From Leptospira kobayashii (GTDB lineage Bacteria > Spirochaetota > Leptospiria > Leptospirales > Leptospiraceae), in contig NZ_AP025028.1 of NCBI RefSeq assembly GCF_003114835.2, positions 1,516,001 to 1,580,000 of the forward strand: a stretch of 64,000 nt of DNA, given 5' to 3'. Position numbers and translations under genes: made by a program. A model generated the notes under the pieces. It was not told the origin of the DNA, searched no databases, and saw only the letters and a list, made by a program, of their open reading frames with translations. Below, in pieces: positions 42,631-51,786 of this stretch (positions are counted from its first letter, which is position 1; each line of letters opens with the position of its first letter).

Positions 42631-43977
42631 ATGCCGAAGACCAAGGAAAAGGAAGACACACTCCCTAAGTCGTTTTATATTACGACTCTGGGGTGTCCCA
42701 AAAATACAGTCGATTCCATGAGCATGCACCAGTCTCTTTTAAAAGAGGGACTGCTTCCTGCAAATGATCCTGAAGCGAGTGATTTTCACCTGATCAATAC
42801 TTGTACTTTTATCCAAGACGCAACCAAGGAAACGATCCAAACGATACTTGATTCCATTGATTTGAAAAAAAAAAATAATCAAAAACTGGTAGTAGTAGGG
42901 TGTTTTGCCGAACGTGCGGGCAAAGAAATCTCGGATGATCTTCCGGAAGTAGATCTTCATTTCGGAACAGGGAAATACGATCAAGCCGGAGATATTTTAA
43001 AAAAGACATTCCCTCTCGATTTCAAAGAAATCAAGGAATTCAACGAAGACATTTTGGAAAGACTCACTCTTTCCAATTCCATTGAAAATTATTCCAAACC
43101 TTATTCTTATGTAAAAATTTCCGACGGATGCAACCGTGGTTGCCATTTTTGCATCATTCCGAATTTAAGGGGAAAGTTCAGGGATTCTTCCGAGGAATCA
43201 GTGTTAAGCGATACTCGCCGTGCAATCGCTGCCGGTGCAAAAGAAATCGCACTTGTTTCGCAGGATACCGTGTTCTACGGAAAAGACACTGATAAATTGC
43301 TCGGGTTGATTGAGTCCGTTTCCGAAGTGGAAGGGCTTCAGATTTTAAGATTATTATACCTTTATCCTGACAAAAAAACGGAAAGGCTTTTGGATCTTTA
43401 CGGCAAAATCGACAAGATCGCTCCTTACCTGGAATCTCCTCTCCAGCACGTATCCAAATCCGTTCTGAAATCAATGAACCGAACCGGAGAGTATTCCTAT
43501 TTCAAATCTTTGTTTGAAAAAGCAAGATCGGTAAAGCCGGGGCTTGAGATCCGCACTTCTTTTATCTTGGGTTTCCCGGGTGAAACTATGGCGGATGTGG
43601 ATGAGATCATTCGATTCATCCAAGATGTAAAACCGGAAAAGGTAAATCTATTTCCTTACTCTCCTCAGGAAGGAACCAAAGGTTTTGATTTGGAAGGTAA
43701 GCTCAAAGACAAAGAGATTTCCAAACGTGTGAATTTGGTGAGAGACGCTTATCTGGAAGTTTTAAAAGACACACACCAATCCAGGATCGGCAAAATATAT
43801 CCTGCCATCGTGGATGAAGTCACGGAAGAGGGAGCAACTGTTAGGAGATTTCAGGACGCACCTGAGATTGATGAAGTTGTTTTTGTGGAAGATCGTAATT
43901 TACAAGTCGGCCAGATCGGAAAAGTGCGAGTGGAATCCTTTTTCGAATTGGATATGGCAGGTTCTTGGGTAGCTTAA
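42631..43977 (+). CDS. rimO: Ribosomal protein S12 methylthiotransferase
   Basis: The 448 residues contain the N-terminal UPF0004 domain with cluster Cys residues (TLGCPKNTVDS, NTCTFIQ, VVGCFAE), the radical-SAM motif CNRGCHFCIIPNLRGKFRD, and a C-terminal TRAM domain. The N-terminal form GCPKNTVDS points to RimO rather than MiaB. It methylthiolates Asp of ribosomal protein S12. It starts right after the RodZ-like gene and overlaps pgsA by one base (TAATG). Confidence 0.94.
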   Translation: MPKTKEKEDTLPKSFYITTLGCPKNTVDSMSMHQSLLKEGLLPANDPEASDFHLINTCTFIQDATKETIQTILDSIDLKKKNNQKLVVVGCFAERAGKEISDDLPEVDLHFGTGKYDQAGDILKKTFPLDFKEIKEFNEDILERLTLSNSIENYSKPYSYVKISDGCNRGCHFCIIPNLRGKFRDSSEESVLSDTRRAIAAGAKEIALVSQDTVFYGKDTDKLLGLIESVSEVEGLQILRLLYLYPDKKTERLLDLYGKIDKIAPYLESPLQHVSKSVLKSMNRTGEYSYFKSLFEKARSVKPGLEIRTSFILGFPGETMADVDEIIRFIQDVKPEKVNLFPYSPQEGTKGFDLEGKLKDKEISKRVNLVRDAYLEVLKDTHQSRIGKIYPAIVDEVTEEGATVRRFQDAPEIDEVVFVEDRNLQVGQIGKVRVESFFELDMAGSWVA

Positions 43978-44723
43978 TGGAAGATTGGAAAACAATAGCA
44001 AATATCCCTAATTTACTTACCGTACTTAGAGTTCTCGCGCTTCCTTTTTTTATTTTTGCGCTCTTTCAAAAGGAAATCAATTATCAGATTTTCGCTTTTG
44101 TACTGTTTGCATTGGCATCTATCACGGATTTGGTGGATGGATACTTAGCGCGTAAATGGAATCAACAAACAGAGTTTGGAAAATTTTTAGATCCGCTTGC
44201 CGATAAGTTTTTGGTAATCGGTTGTTTCATTACGTTTTTATTCATTCATGAGCCGATTGAAGTTTGGATGGTGGTACTCATCATCGGTCGTGATATGTTG
44301 ATTACTTTTTTACGCTATATTGCTGTGCGTTCAGGAACTTCTTTACGAACCACGATGATGGGAAAAGTAAAAACAGCATTTCAAATGGGTGCGATTTTGA
44401 TCATACTTGTGATCTTTATGCTGATTTCGGGCAAAAGAAGAGCGATGATCAACGATATGTATTCCCTAGGCAGAACCGCCGGACTGAGTACGTTTGAAAT
44501 CGCTTGCGCCAATGCGCATGGATTTGTGGATTTAGTCAGTTCGGAAAAGGAAAAAGAAAGTTCGGAAGTTTTCACATCCATTGCTTCTTTCGTTCCTTAT
44601 TTCGGAATGTTATTCACTACGATCATCACAGTGATTTCCGGGCTTCGTTATATTTTTACCAATTACAAGCTGCTTGGTTTTTCCAATTTGAGAAGGATTT
44701 TTTATGACAGAATTAAATCTTAG
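43977..44723 (+). CDS. pgsA: CDP-diacylglycerol-glycerol-3-phosphate 3-phosphatidyltransferase
   Basis: From ATG 43977 (overlapping the rimO stop) the 248-residue membrane protein shows the CDP-alcohol phosphotransferase motif DGYLARKWNQQTEFGKFLDP with DKF following, and NIPNLLTVLRVLALP near the start. It makes phosphatidylglycerophosphate. It is longer than usual (about 190) because of a loop at about 160-200 between the last helices. Its 3' end overlaps trpD by 20 bases. Confidence 0.88.
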   Translation: MEDWKTIANIPNLLTVLRVLALPFFIFALFQKEINYQIFAFVLFALASITDLVDGYLARKWNQQTEFGKFLDPLADKFLVIGCFITFLFIHEPIEVWMVVLIIGRDMLITFLRYIAVRSGTSLRTTMMGKVKTAFQMGAILIILVIFMLISGKRRAMINDMYSLGRTAGLSTFEIACANAHGFVDLVSSEKEKESSEVFTSIASFVPYFGMLFTTIITVISGLRYIFTNYKLLGFSNLRRIFYDRIKS

Positions 44724-45750
44724 GGAAATTTTAAACAAAGCCATCTCAAAAGCCCATTTAACAAAAGAAGAATCAAAATTCTTTTTGAATGAAGTAATGA
44801 ATGGAAAGGTTTCCGAGATCTTACTCGCTTCCTTTCTCACCGCGTTGAAACAAAAAGGGGAAACCTTGGAAGAGTTAGTCGGCTTTGTTTCCGCAATGCG
44901 GGAAAATGCGGAAAAACCTACATCCCGGTTTGATTTTGATTTTATAGATACTTGCGGAACAGGGGGGGACGGAAGAGGTTCTTTCAATATCTCCACTCTT
45001 TCCGCTTTTACTTTGGCGGCTTTGGGTGCCAAAGTCGCAAAACATGGAAACAGATCAGTGTCTTCACTTTCCGGTTCTTCCGATATTTTACAATCCGTAG
45101 GATACGATTTTGAAAGACCGAAAGAGGATCTGGAAGCCGAATTTACCCGGACAGGGTTTGTGTTTTTATTTGCCCCGGCTTGGCATCCGTCCATGAAGTA
45201 TGCAGGTCCCGTTCGAAAAGAATTGGGCTTTCGCACTTTTTTCAATCTGATCGGACCTCTTTCCAATCCTTTTCGACCTGCATTTCAAGTGGTCGGGGTC
45301 TATGAAAAAGCCTTACTTTCGACTGTTTCCGGGATTCTGAAGGAACTGGGGAGCAAACGATCCATTGTCTGCCACTCTGAGGATGGTTTGGATGAATTTT
45401 CCATTTTCGCCCCGACCGATTACAGCTACTTTGACGGAAAAACTACGCAGAGTTTGCGTTTTGACCCAAAATCCCTTCCTTTGAAAAAACAGATTGAACC
45501 TAAGGATGTCTTTGCAAATTCTAAAGAAGAATCTTTTCGACTTTTTTCGGAGGTTCTATCGGGAAAAGAAACTTCCGGTACCGATATGGTGGCTTTGAAT
45601 GCGGGAGCAGGGCTTTTTGTTTTGGGCAGAGTGGAAAGCATAGAAGAAGGTTTCGGACTCGCTAAACAGTCGATTTTAGAGAAAAAAGTTCTCAAATTCA
45701 CTCAGGAAACATTGAATTTAACCTTAGCTGTTTCATCCTTGGACAAATAG
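44704..45750 (+). CDS. trpD: Anthranilate phosphoribosyltransferase
   Basis: The 348 residues show DTCGTGGDGRGSFNISTLSA (PRPP loop), AKHGNRSVSSLSGSSD and RKELGFRTFFNLIGPLSNP, all conserved in TrpD, the second step of tryptophan synthesis from chorismate. No other trp gene is near, so it is an orphan inside an envelope/Sec operon. It overlaps pgsA by 20 bases and precedes yajC by six. Confidence 0.93.
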   Translation: MTELNLREILNKAISKAHLTKEESKFFLNEVMNGKVSEILLASFLTALKQKGETLEELVGFVSAMRENAEKPTSRFDFDFIDTCGTGGDGRGSFNISTLSAFTLAALGAKVAKHGNRSVSSLSGSSDILQSVGYDFERPKEDLEAEFTRTGFVFLFAPAWHPSMKYAGPVRKELGFRTFFNLIGPLSNPFRPAFQVVGVYEKALLSTVSGILKELGSKRSIVCHSEDGLDEFSIFAPTDYSYFDGKTTQSLRFDPKSLPLKKQIEPKDVFANSKEESFRLFSEVLSGKETSGTDMVALNAGAGLFVLGRVESIEEGFGLAKQSILEKKVLKFTQETLNLTLAVSSLDK

Positions 45751-45756
45751 ATAATT

Positions 45757-46086
45757 ATGTATACAATCCAATTACTCGCATCCTCATTTTTCTTCTTCGC
45801 GCAAGACGCAGGAGCAGATAGCACAAAGTCTTCCTTTCAAACACTTCTGATCATTCCGATCATGTTAGTTGCCATGTATTTTCTGGTGATCCTTCCCAAT
45901 AAAAAGGAAGATAAAAAAAGAAAAGAAATGATCGCAAATTTGCAAAAAGGCGACACAGTAGTGACTAATAGCGGACTCCACGGAAAGATTGTAGAGTTCA
46001 AAGACAATAATGAAACAGTTGTTATTAACATCAGTGCCAATACAAACGTTACATTCGAAACCTCAGCAATTCAAAAAAAGAAATAG
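45757..46086 (+). CDS. yajC: Preprotein translocase accessory subunit YajC
   Basis: The 109 residues have one membrane helix (about 26-45) followed by LPNKKEDKKRKEMIANLQKG and DTVVTNSGLHGKIVEF, the YajC signature. YajC associates with SecDF. It starts the yajC-unknown-secD-secF block. Confidence 0.94.
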   Translation: MYTIQLLASSFFFFAQDAGADSTKSSFQTLLIIPIMLVAMYFLVILPNKKEDKKRKEMIANLQKGDTVVTNSGLHGKIVEFKDNNETVVINISANTNVTFETSAIQKKK

Positions 46087-46089
46087 ATA

Positions 46090-46737
46090 ATGAAAAACTC
46101 CTCTGTCACAATCTTGCTAACATTTGCTATCTCTTGGCAGATTATGGCACAGGATTCTCTTGATTTTTTAGATAAGGTGAACGATAAGCCCAAGTCGACT
46201 GCTACCGTAAAACAAAAAGAAGAAGCTGCAACAACAACCGTTACCAAAAAGGTTACGGATAAAGCTGTTGCTACTACTTCCACCAAGAAGAAAAGATCTA
46301 AGAAGAAAAAAGCGGCATCACTTGCTGCGGAAACAAATTCCAATTTGAATCCCAACCCGGTTCAAACCAATCCCAATCAAACTGCTGTTATTCCCGTAAA
46401 TCCTGAACCGAAAAATCTATCCGAGCCTGTCTTGAAAGTAGAGGAAGAGGTTTCCGTTTCAGGACTTTGGATTGACCCGAAGATTTATGTGGAGCCGGAC
46501 GGACTTCCCGGTTTTGGCGGGGATGCTACTTTAGTTCGTTCTCAAAATCCAGATGACAAATCGCTTGGAAATTCCGTATCGACAGTTGCAAGCAAACCTT
46601 TGTTCAGTTTCTCCGAATTTTTTGATAAATACAAAAAAGCAATGTTGATTCTTGGTTTTATCATACTATTTGCATTCTATCGATTGCGAATGGCAAGACC
46701 TAGCTCAAGTTCCAACAACCGCCCGTATAGAAGATAA
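46090..46737 (+). CDS. Unrecognised Lys-rich exported membrane protein in the Sec operon
   Basis: The 215 residues have a signal peptide (about 1-20, ending IMAQ), a low-complexity Lys/Thr/Ala-rich region (about 30-80, with KKKRSKKKKA), an Asn/Pro-rich stretch, then FDKYKKAMLILGFIILFAFY, a C-terminal membrane helix (about 182-200) and a short basic tail. It lies three bases after yajC and just upstream of secD. No family is recognised. Position suggests a SecDF-YajC-associated factor or a protein needing that complex. Confidence 0.7.
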   Translation: MKNSSVTILLTFAISWQIMAQDSLDFLDKVNDKPKSTATVKQKEEAATTTVTKKVTDKAVATTSTKKKRSKKKKAASLAAETNSNLNPNPVQTNPNQTAVIPVNPEPKNLSEPVLKVEEEVSVSGLWIDPKIYVEPDGLPGFGGDATLVRSQNPDDKSLGNSVSTVASKPLFSFSEFFDKYKKAMLILGFIILFAFYRLRMARPSSSSNNRPYRR

Positions 46738-46759
46738 TTTTACTTTAGGAGCATATCGT

Positions 46760-48694
46760 TTGCGATCGTTTAGTTTACTATTAATCCCGGCTTTAATTAT
46801 AGCTGTTTCTTTTACCATTCTGTATCCGAATTTTGCAGATAGAACACTCAATCTCTCTGTACAACCCGACGTTTATAATTTGGATGAAGAAACCAAACAA
46901 AAAGTCGTTTCCGGATTCTTCGAAAGATGGGAAAAAGATTATAATGCAAACGGAAAATGGTTCATAGAGCCAAACGCCGGTTTACCTCCCAAAGAAACCC
47001 CTATTTACAAAGTAAAAGGAAGATTCATTACTTCCGCAAAGATCAATCAAATCTCTCAAGAAAATCAAAAATTGATTTTAGAGTCTAAGAACAAATTGGA
47101 ACCTACTTTGATCGAAGAATTGATTCGAGGAGGAAAGTCCCTTTCCATAAAACTCGGGTTAGACTTACAGGGTGGTATGCGAGTTGTTTTGAAAGGCGAC
47201 TTCGAGGATTATAGTGCAAAACTCCGTGATATTTACGCAAAAGAAATTTCCGAATTAAAAGCCACGATCGCTGATGTTGCCAAACCGGCAGAAGATAAGA
47301 AAAAAGCTACTTCCCGATTGGAAGAAATAGAATCCAATTTCGAACTCTCTCCTATGCGCAAGTTAGTTGAATTGGAAAAAGCGAAGATGATCATTGACAA
47401 TCGTCTTACCAGCCAAAACCTAACCGAACCTCAGGTTCGGATTCAAAAAGAGCAGGATGCGATAGAAGTTTCTCTTCCCGGTGTTACCAACTCCGCAGCC
47501 ATACTTGAAATATTGCAAAATACCGAGACTGTAGAATACAGAATCGAAGAACCGAATCCTTTTGTTTTCCGATCGAAAATCGAAGAAAGCGAAAGAAGAT
47601 TTATGGACTTGAACCAAAGGGAAGAAACCGATATTTTCAAATTCCAAGAGATTGTGAAAAACAAATTGGGTAAAAAAGCCCAGGACGCGTTTTTGGAATC
47701 CTTGGAGAAAAAATACGGCATCCCTCCCGAATATAAAATTTTCGCATACTGGGCCCGCGGGTCCGCTGCCAAGTCGGCACTCTTACCCAGAAGTTTTTCC
47801 GTATTGGAAAGAAAGATCGCACTTTCCGGAAACGATATGACAAACGCACAACCTGCGTTCAATTCCAATAGTTACGGTTGGATGGTTAGTTTTACTCTTA
47901 CTCCGAACGGTGCGGAAAAGTTTTTCGAGCTGACATCTGAAAATCGCGGACGGAATTTAGCGATTGTTTGGGGAGATAAGGTTGTATCCAATCCTGTTAT
48001 CAATGATCCGATTGCGGGGGGACGCGCCGAAATCTCCGGATCTTTCACACAAGAAGAAGCGATTCGTCTTGCCAATGTGATTTCGGAAGGAGCATTGCCG
48101 ATTCCACTTTCAGTTCTTGAGATGAGATTCATCGGACCGACCCTCGGGATTGAATCGATCGAAGTGGGAATTCGTGCGGTCATCATCGGTTTTATCTTGG
48201 TGATGTTGTATATGATCATCTACTATCGATTAGGTGGACTCGTTGCCGATTTATCCCTACTTGCAAACGTGATCATCCTCGCTGCTCTTCTTTCTTTAAT
48301 GGATTTTACGCTTACCTTACCTGGTTTTGCCGGATTAATTCTGACGATGGGTATGGCGGTTGATGCGAACGTTCTTATTTACGAAAGGATTAGAGAAGAA
48401 ATCGAATCAGGGAGTGCATTACCGATCGCAGTTACTGCCGGTTTTCAGAACGCCTTCTGGACCATTATGGATGCGAACATTACTACGCTAATTGCAGGTA
48501 TTCTGATGATTCGTTTGGGCAATGGTCCTATCAAAGGTTTTGCTATTACATTATGTTGGGGAATTATAACTACATTGTTTACTTCATTGTTTTTATCCAG
48601 ATTGTTTGTTGAGCTTTTGGTGAATCGAATAGGAGTTCGCCATTTAAATCTAAGACCTTTCTTTTTTGGAAAGAAGGCGGTATCAAATGTTTAA
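46760..48694 (+). CDS. secD: Protein translocase subunit SecD
   Basis: From TTG 46760, 644 residues; AGGAG at 46747-46751 is ideally spaced, whereas a frame open from 46652 would add 36 residues read from inside the previous gene. The protein has an N-terminal helix, a large periplasmic P1 domain with SIKLGLDLQGGMRVVLKG, and the conserved helices with GLILTMGMAVDANVLIYERI and TTLIAGILMI. SecD uses the proton gradient to pull secreted proteins out of SecYEG. It overlaps secF by eight bases. Confidence 0.94.
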   Translation: MRSFSLLLIPALIIAVSFTILYPNFADRTLNLSVQPDVYNLDEETKQKVVSGFFERWEKDYNANGKWFIEPNAGLPPKETPIYKVKGRFITSAKINQISQENQKLILESKNKLEPTLIEELIRGGKSLSIKLGLDLQGGMRVVLKGDFEDYSAKLRDIYAKEISELKATIADVAKPAEDKKKATSRLEEIESNFELSPMRKLVELEKAKMIIDNRLTSQNLTEPQVRIQKEQDAIEVSLPGVTNSAAILEILQNTETVEYRIEEPNPFVFRSKIEESERRFMDLNQREETDIFKFQEIVKNKLGKKAQDAFLESLEKKYGIPPEYKIFAYWARGSAAKSALLPRSFSVLERKIALSGNDMTNAQPAFNSNSYGWMVSFTLTPNGAEKFFELTSENRGRNLAIVWGDKVVSNPVINDPIAGGRAEISGSFTQEEAIRLANVISEGALPIPLSVLEMRFIGPTLGIESIEVGIRAVIIGFILVMLYMIIYYRLGGLVADLSLLANVIILAALLSLMDFTLTLPGFAGLILTMGMAVDANVLIYERIREEIESGSALPIAVTAGFQNAFWTIMDANITTLIAGILMIRLGNGPIKGFAITLCWGIITTLFTSLFLSRLFVELLVNRIGVRHLNLRPFFFGKKAVSNV

Positions 48695-49628
48695 GTTTGA
48701 TTTTATCAAATACAAAGCGATTTCGATTTCTTTATCTACAATCCTGATCATTGCAGGATTTGCAGTCACCTTTGGAAAGTACGGCGGGTTTGCACATTCC
48801 CTTGATTTTGACGGAGGACTTCGTTCCGTGATCGAACTTCCCGTAGGGAAAGGTCGTCCGGATTTGGAATCGTTTTTTAAAAAGTCCGAGATTGAAGCAG
48901 TGATCATCCTTTTGGAAAAAGATAAAAATATCTATCAAATGGATATCGGTCTCGGTTCTACTCCTCAAATAGACCAGTTGTACAATCAGATCCCTGTGAA
49001 TGAAAGAGAAGCGAAAACTTCTTCAATCGATAAGTTCGTAACTATTTTACAGAGAGAATTCCAAGTTCCTAAGGAGAAAATTTTATCCGCTGACCAAGTG
49101 GGAGCGGTAGTGGGAAGTGAATTGACTTCCACAGGGATTACGCTTTTGGGAACCACTCTTTTGATCATTTTGTTATACTTAAGCTATAGGTCTCAGTTCA
49201 AGTTTGCATTGGCTTCGGCACTTGCACTCATTCATGACATACTATTTACTTTGGCTATGATCGGATTTTTCCAAATGAAACCGAGTGTTCCAATGATTGC
49301 CGCATTACTTACGTTACTTGGTTATTCCATCAATGATAAGATCGTAGTGTTTGATCGTATCAGGGAAAATTCTCATGGAAAAGACAATTTGGCGCTTTCG
49401 AATGTAATCAATGTTTCCATAGGACAAACTTTGGGAAGAACGATCAATACATCCTTAACAACACTGATTTCCGTCGTTGCTATCATTATCGGCGGTGCGG
49501 TCGAATTGTATGATTTTGCTTTTATCCTGATTTTCGGAGTGATTGTCGGAACTTATTCTTCGATTTTTATTGCTGCGCCGATTTCGGAAATCTATGACCA
49601 GTTTAGAAGGAAACGAAAGTTAGCGTAA
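48687..49628 (+). CDS. secF: Protein translocase subunit SecF
   Basis: From ATG 48687, 313 residues. Six membrane helices, SLDFDGGLRSVIELP in the periplasmic domain and GYSINDKIVVFDRIREN, then RTINTSLTTLI define SecF, partner of SecD. A frame starting at 48666 would add seven residues; the ATG at 48687 is preferred. Seven bases after its stop comes the GTG of ribD. Confidence 0.94.
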   Translation: MFKFDFIKYKAISISLSTILIIAGFAVTFGKYGGFAHSLDFDGGLRSVIELPVGKGRPDLESFFKKSEIEAVIILLEKDKNIYQMDIGLGSTPQIDQLYNQIPVNEREAKTSSIDKFVTILQREFQVPKEKILSADQVGAVVGSELTSTGITLLGTTLLIILLYLSYRSQFKFALASALALIHDILFTLAMIGFFQMKPSVPMIAALLTLLGYSINDKIVVFDRIRENSHGKDNLALSNVINVSIGQTLGRTINTSLTTLISVVAIIIGGAVELYDFAFILIFGVIVGTYSSIFIAAPISEIYDQFRRKRKLA

Positions 49629-49634
49629 ACGTGG

Positions 49635-50942
49635 GTGTTTTCGGAACTTCCCCCCTCAGACAAAAAAAGAATTTTAAATGAATTAAGAAGACTTTCCTTT
49701 TTATCAATGGGATTGTCTTCTCCCAATCCTCCGGTTGCGGCCTTGATCTTAGATGATGCGGGTCGCATTCTTGCTTCAGGACACACTCAAATTTCCGGTG
49801 GTTTTCATGCGGAAAGAGCCGCTTATGCAAATTGGGAAGAAACTCTTTCGCGGGAATCCGTAGAACAAAAGAAAATACCCCACTCACTCATTGTTAGTTT
49901 GGAACCTTGCACTCACTTTGGAAAAACTCCACCTTGCAGAGATTTGGTTTTAGAAGAGAAGCCTAAGGAACTGGTAATCGGATTTAAAGATCCGAATCCT
50001 CTCGTTGCTTCGGGAGATTGGAATCAGTACAAAGAACAAGGAATTGTAACTAAGCTCGCTCCTGAAGTTGCAAAATATTCTTTCCCCTATCTGTTCGGTT
50101 TTTTTACCAGAATGAAAAAGGAAAAACCCTGGGTTTGGATCAAATCGGCAGTCACAAAACAAGGGTTTTATGCTTCCGATGCCAAGGAAAGAGTCCAAAT
50201 TACGAACGAAGCTTCGGATTATTATTTGCAAATGCTTCGAGGAAAATTCGATGCAATTGTGGTCGGGCCGAAAACAGTCAGCGTTGATGAACCATCGCTT
50301 AGTTTTCGTTTAACGGAAAATTCTTTTCAAAAAAGAGGGAATGTTACGAAACATTTTACTTCGGATCAGGAAAAATTCTTTTTTTCTCCGGGTAAGGAGT
50401 TTTTGGAAAGTTTGTTAACGGAAACAAACGAAAAAGATAGATTCGCTTTTCATCTGGATAGGATTCGATCTTTTCAACCTTACCGTATATTCGTATTAGG
50501 TGAAAATCAGCTTTTATCCGAATCGTTTATTAAAAAACAATCGGATCTAAATTCTAAACTGGGGAAAAAGGGTTGTATCTTTTATCGGATTCTTACGAAA
50601 AATTCCAAGAAACAGGATTTCAAAACAAAAGAGGATTTCTTGCTTTCGAACCTTTCCGATTTTCCAATCGACAGTTTCTATCCTGATGAAGGCGAATTGT
50701 TCCTTCGTTCTCTTGCTGAAAGAGAAATCGGTACAGCTATCTTTGAAGTCGGATCTTTTTTATATGAATTTGTAAAGGATCATCTGGAAGAAGAGGATTG
50801 TATTTTGACGATTGAGGGAAATCAGAACGTTTCCATTTCTCATGGAAAAAAGTTTTCAGGATTATCCGATGGAGAACTTGTTTCGGGGTTCCAAGTGGGA
50901 GAAGACCTCTGGAATTTGCGCTCTTTGTCCAAACCAGTTTAG
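49635..50942 (+). CDS. ribD: Bifunctional riboflavin deaminase/reductase
   Basis: The 435 residues start at GTG 49635. The deaminase domain (1-150) has the zinc motif GGFHAERAA and SLEPCTHFGKTPPCRD. The reductase domain begins KPWVWIKSAVTKQGFYAS and continues FDAIVVGPKTVSVDEPSLS. RibD converts the first pyrimidine intermediate of riboflavin synthesis through two steps. It is about 65 residues longer than the E. coli enzyme because of an insertion at about 230-300 in the reductase half. It ends the ftsK-secDF operon. Confidence 0.93.
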   Translation: MFSELPPSDKKRILNELRRLSFLSMGLSSPNPPVAALILDDAGRILASGHTQISGGFHAERAAYANWEETLSRESVEQKKIPHSLIVSLEPCTHFGKTPPCRDLVLEEKPKELVIGFKDPNPLVASGDWNQYKEQGIVTKLAPEVAKYSFPYLFGFFTRMKKEKPWVWIKSAVTKQGFYASDAKERVQITNEASDYYLQMLRGKFDAIVVGPKTVSVDEPSLSFRLTENSFQKRGNVTKHFTSDQEKFFFSPGKEFLESLLTETNEKDRFAFHLDRIRSFQPYRIFVLGENQLLSESFIKKQSDLNSKLGKKGCIFYRILTKNSKKQDFKTKEDFLLSNLSDFPIDSFYPDEGELFLRSLAEREIGTAIFEVGSFLYEFVKDHLEEEDCILTIEGNQNVSISHGKKFSGLSDGELVSGFQVGEDLWNLRSLSKPV

Positions 50943-51056
50943 ATAAGTTCCGTTGTATCAGCTGCGTAAATGGCAAAAAGGCGAACTTTTATTCTTTTTT
51001 TTCTAGTCATTTCGAAAAGGATTTGTGAGAAAAAGGGAGATATGGTAAAGGAAAGC

Positions 51057-51130
51057 CATTGGGTGGCGGGTGGTTAACCCCACCCAGTGTCTATAGGGCG
51101 GGGATGGTATAGAAAAAACCAATCCCCCGC
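51057..51130 (+). promoter_or_regulatory. Two tandem G+C-rich hairpins between ribD and ribE
   Basis: Hairpin 1: CATTGGGTGG (51057-51066) pairs with CCACCCAGTG (51080-51089), ten pairs including one G-U. Hairpin 2: 51098-51108 pairs with 51118-51130 (11 pairs, two single-base bulges) around an A-rich loop. They stand out in an AT-rich genome. They do not carry the FMN-riboswitch consensus or a T tract. TTGACG (51138-51143) beyond them is only a possible -35. The rest of the gap 50943-51174 is empty. Confidence 0.5.
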
Positions 51131-51174
51131 ACATCCCTTGACGAATTTCCTCACCTCTTTAATTTGGAAGTAAG

Positions 51175-51786
51175 ATGTTTACTGGAATCATTGAAACCAA
51201 AGGTAAAATACTCAAAGCAAGTCCAGTTGATTCGGGGATTGAATTTCAAATTCAAACGGAGTGGGACAAACCTGATCTTTCCATCGGCGACTCCGTTGCC
51301 ATCAACGGCGCTTGCATGACTGTTACGGATTTTCAAGAGAAAGGAAATATTTTTTCTTTTTATACTTCTTATAAATCTTTGGAACTCACCAACTTGTCTG
51401 AGTTAAACGCCGGTGGTTCCGTAAACCTGGAAAGAGCGATGTCCGCAGGACAAAGATTTGGCGGTCATATGGTCCAAGGCCATGTGGACGGGGTAGGGAA
51501 GATCCATAGCCGGAAGACAATCGAGTCCGATTCTGTTGAGGAGTTTTGGGTGGAATGCCCGGAACCCTTAATCAAATATTTGGTAAAAAAAGGAAGTATC
51601 ACCGTAGAGGGAGTGAGCCTTACGATTGTCGAAGTGGAAAACAGGTTGTTTCAGTTGATTTTAATTCCCGAAACACTTCGCAAAACAAACGCTATATCCT
51701 GGGAAGTTGGAAAAATCGTAAACTTGGAAGTGGATGTTCTGGCAAAGTATATTGAGAATTTTATGGAATTAAGATTTTCTAAGTAG
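51175..51786 (+). CDS. ribE: Riboflavin synthase alpha chain
   Basis: The 203 residues form the typical duplicated barrel: MFTGIIETKGKI, SIGDSVAINGACMTVTDF, AGQRFGGHMVQGHVDGVGKI, then the second repeat with KKGSITVEGVSLTIVEVE. It joins two lumazines to give riboflavin. GGAAG upstream serves as ribosome site. The last 18 bases overlap the convergent STAS gene. Confidence 0.94.
   Translation: MFTGIIETKGKILKASPVDSGIEFQIQTEWDKPDLSIGDSVAINGACMTVTDFQEKGNIFSFYTSYKSLELTNLSELNAGGSVNLERAMSAGQRFGGHMVQGHVDGVGKIHSRKTIESDSVEEFWVECPEPLIKYLVKKGSITVEGVSLTIVEVENRLFQLILIPETLRKTNAISWEVGKIVNLEVDVLAKYIENFMELRFSK

Noticed and set aside
50943..51174. FMN riboswitch ahead of ribE
   Set aside because: The conserved FMN-aptamer blocks are not present; only two simple hairpins are seen, so they are reported as unclassified.
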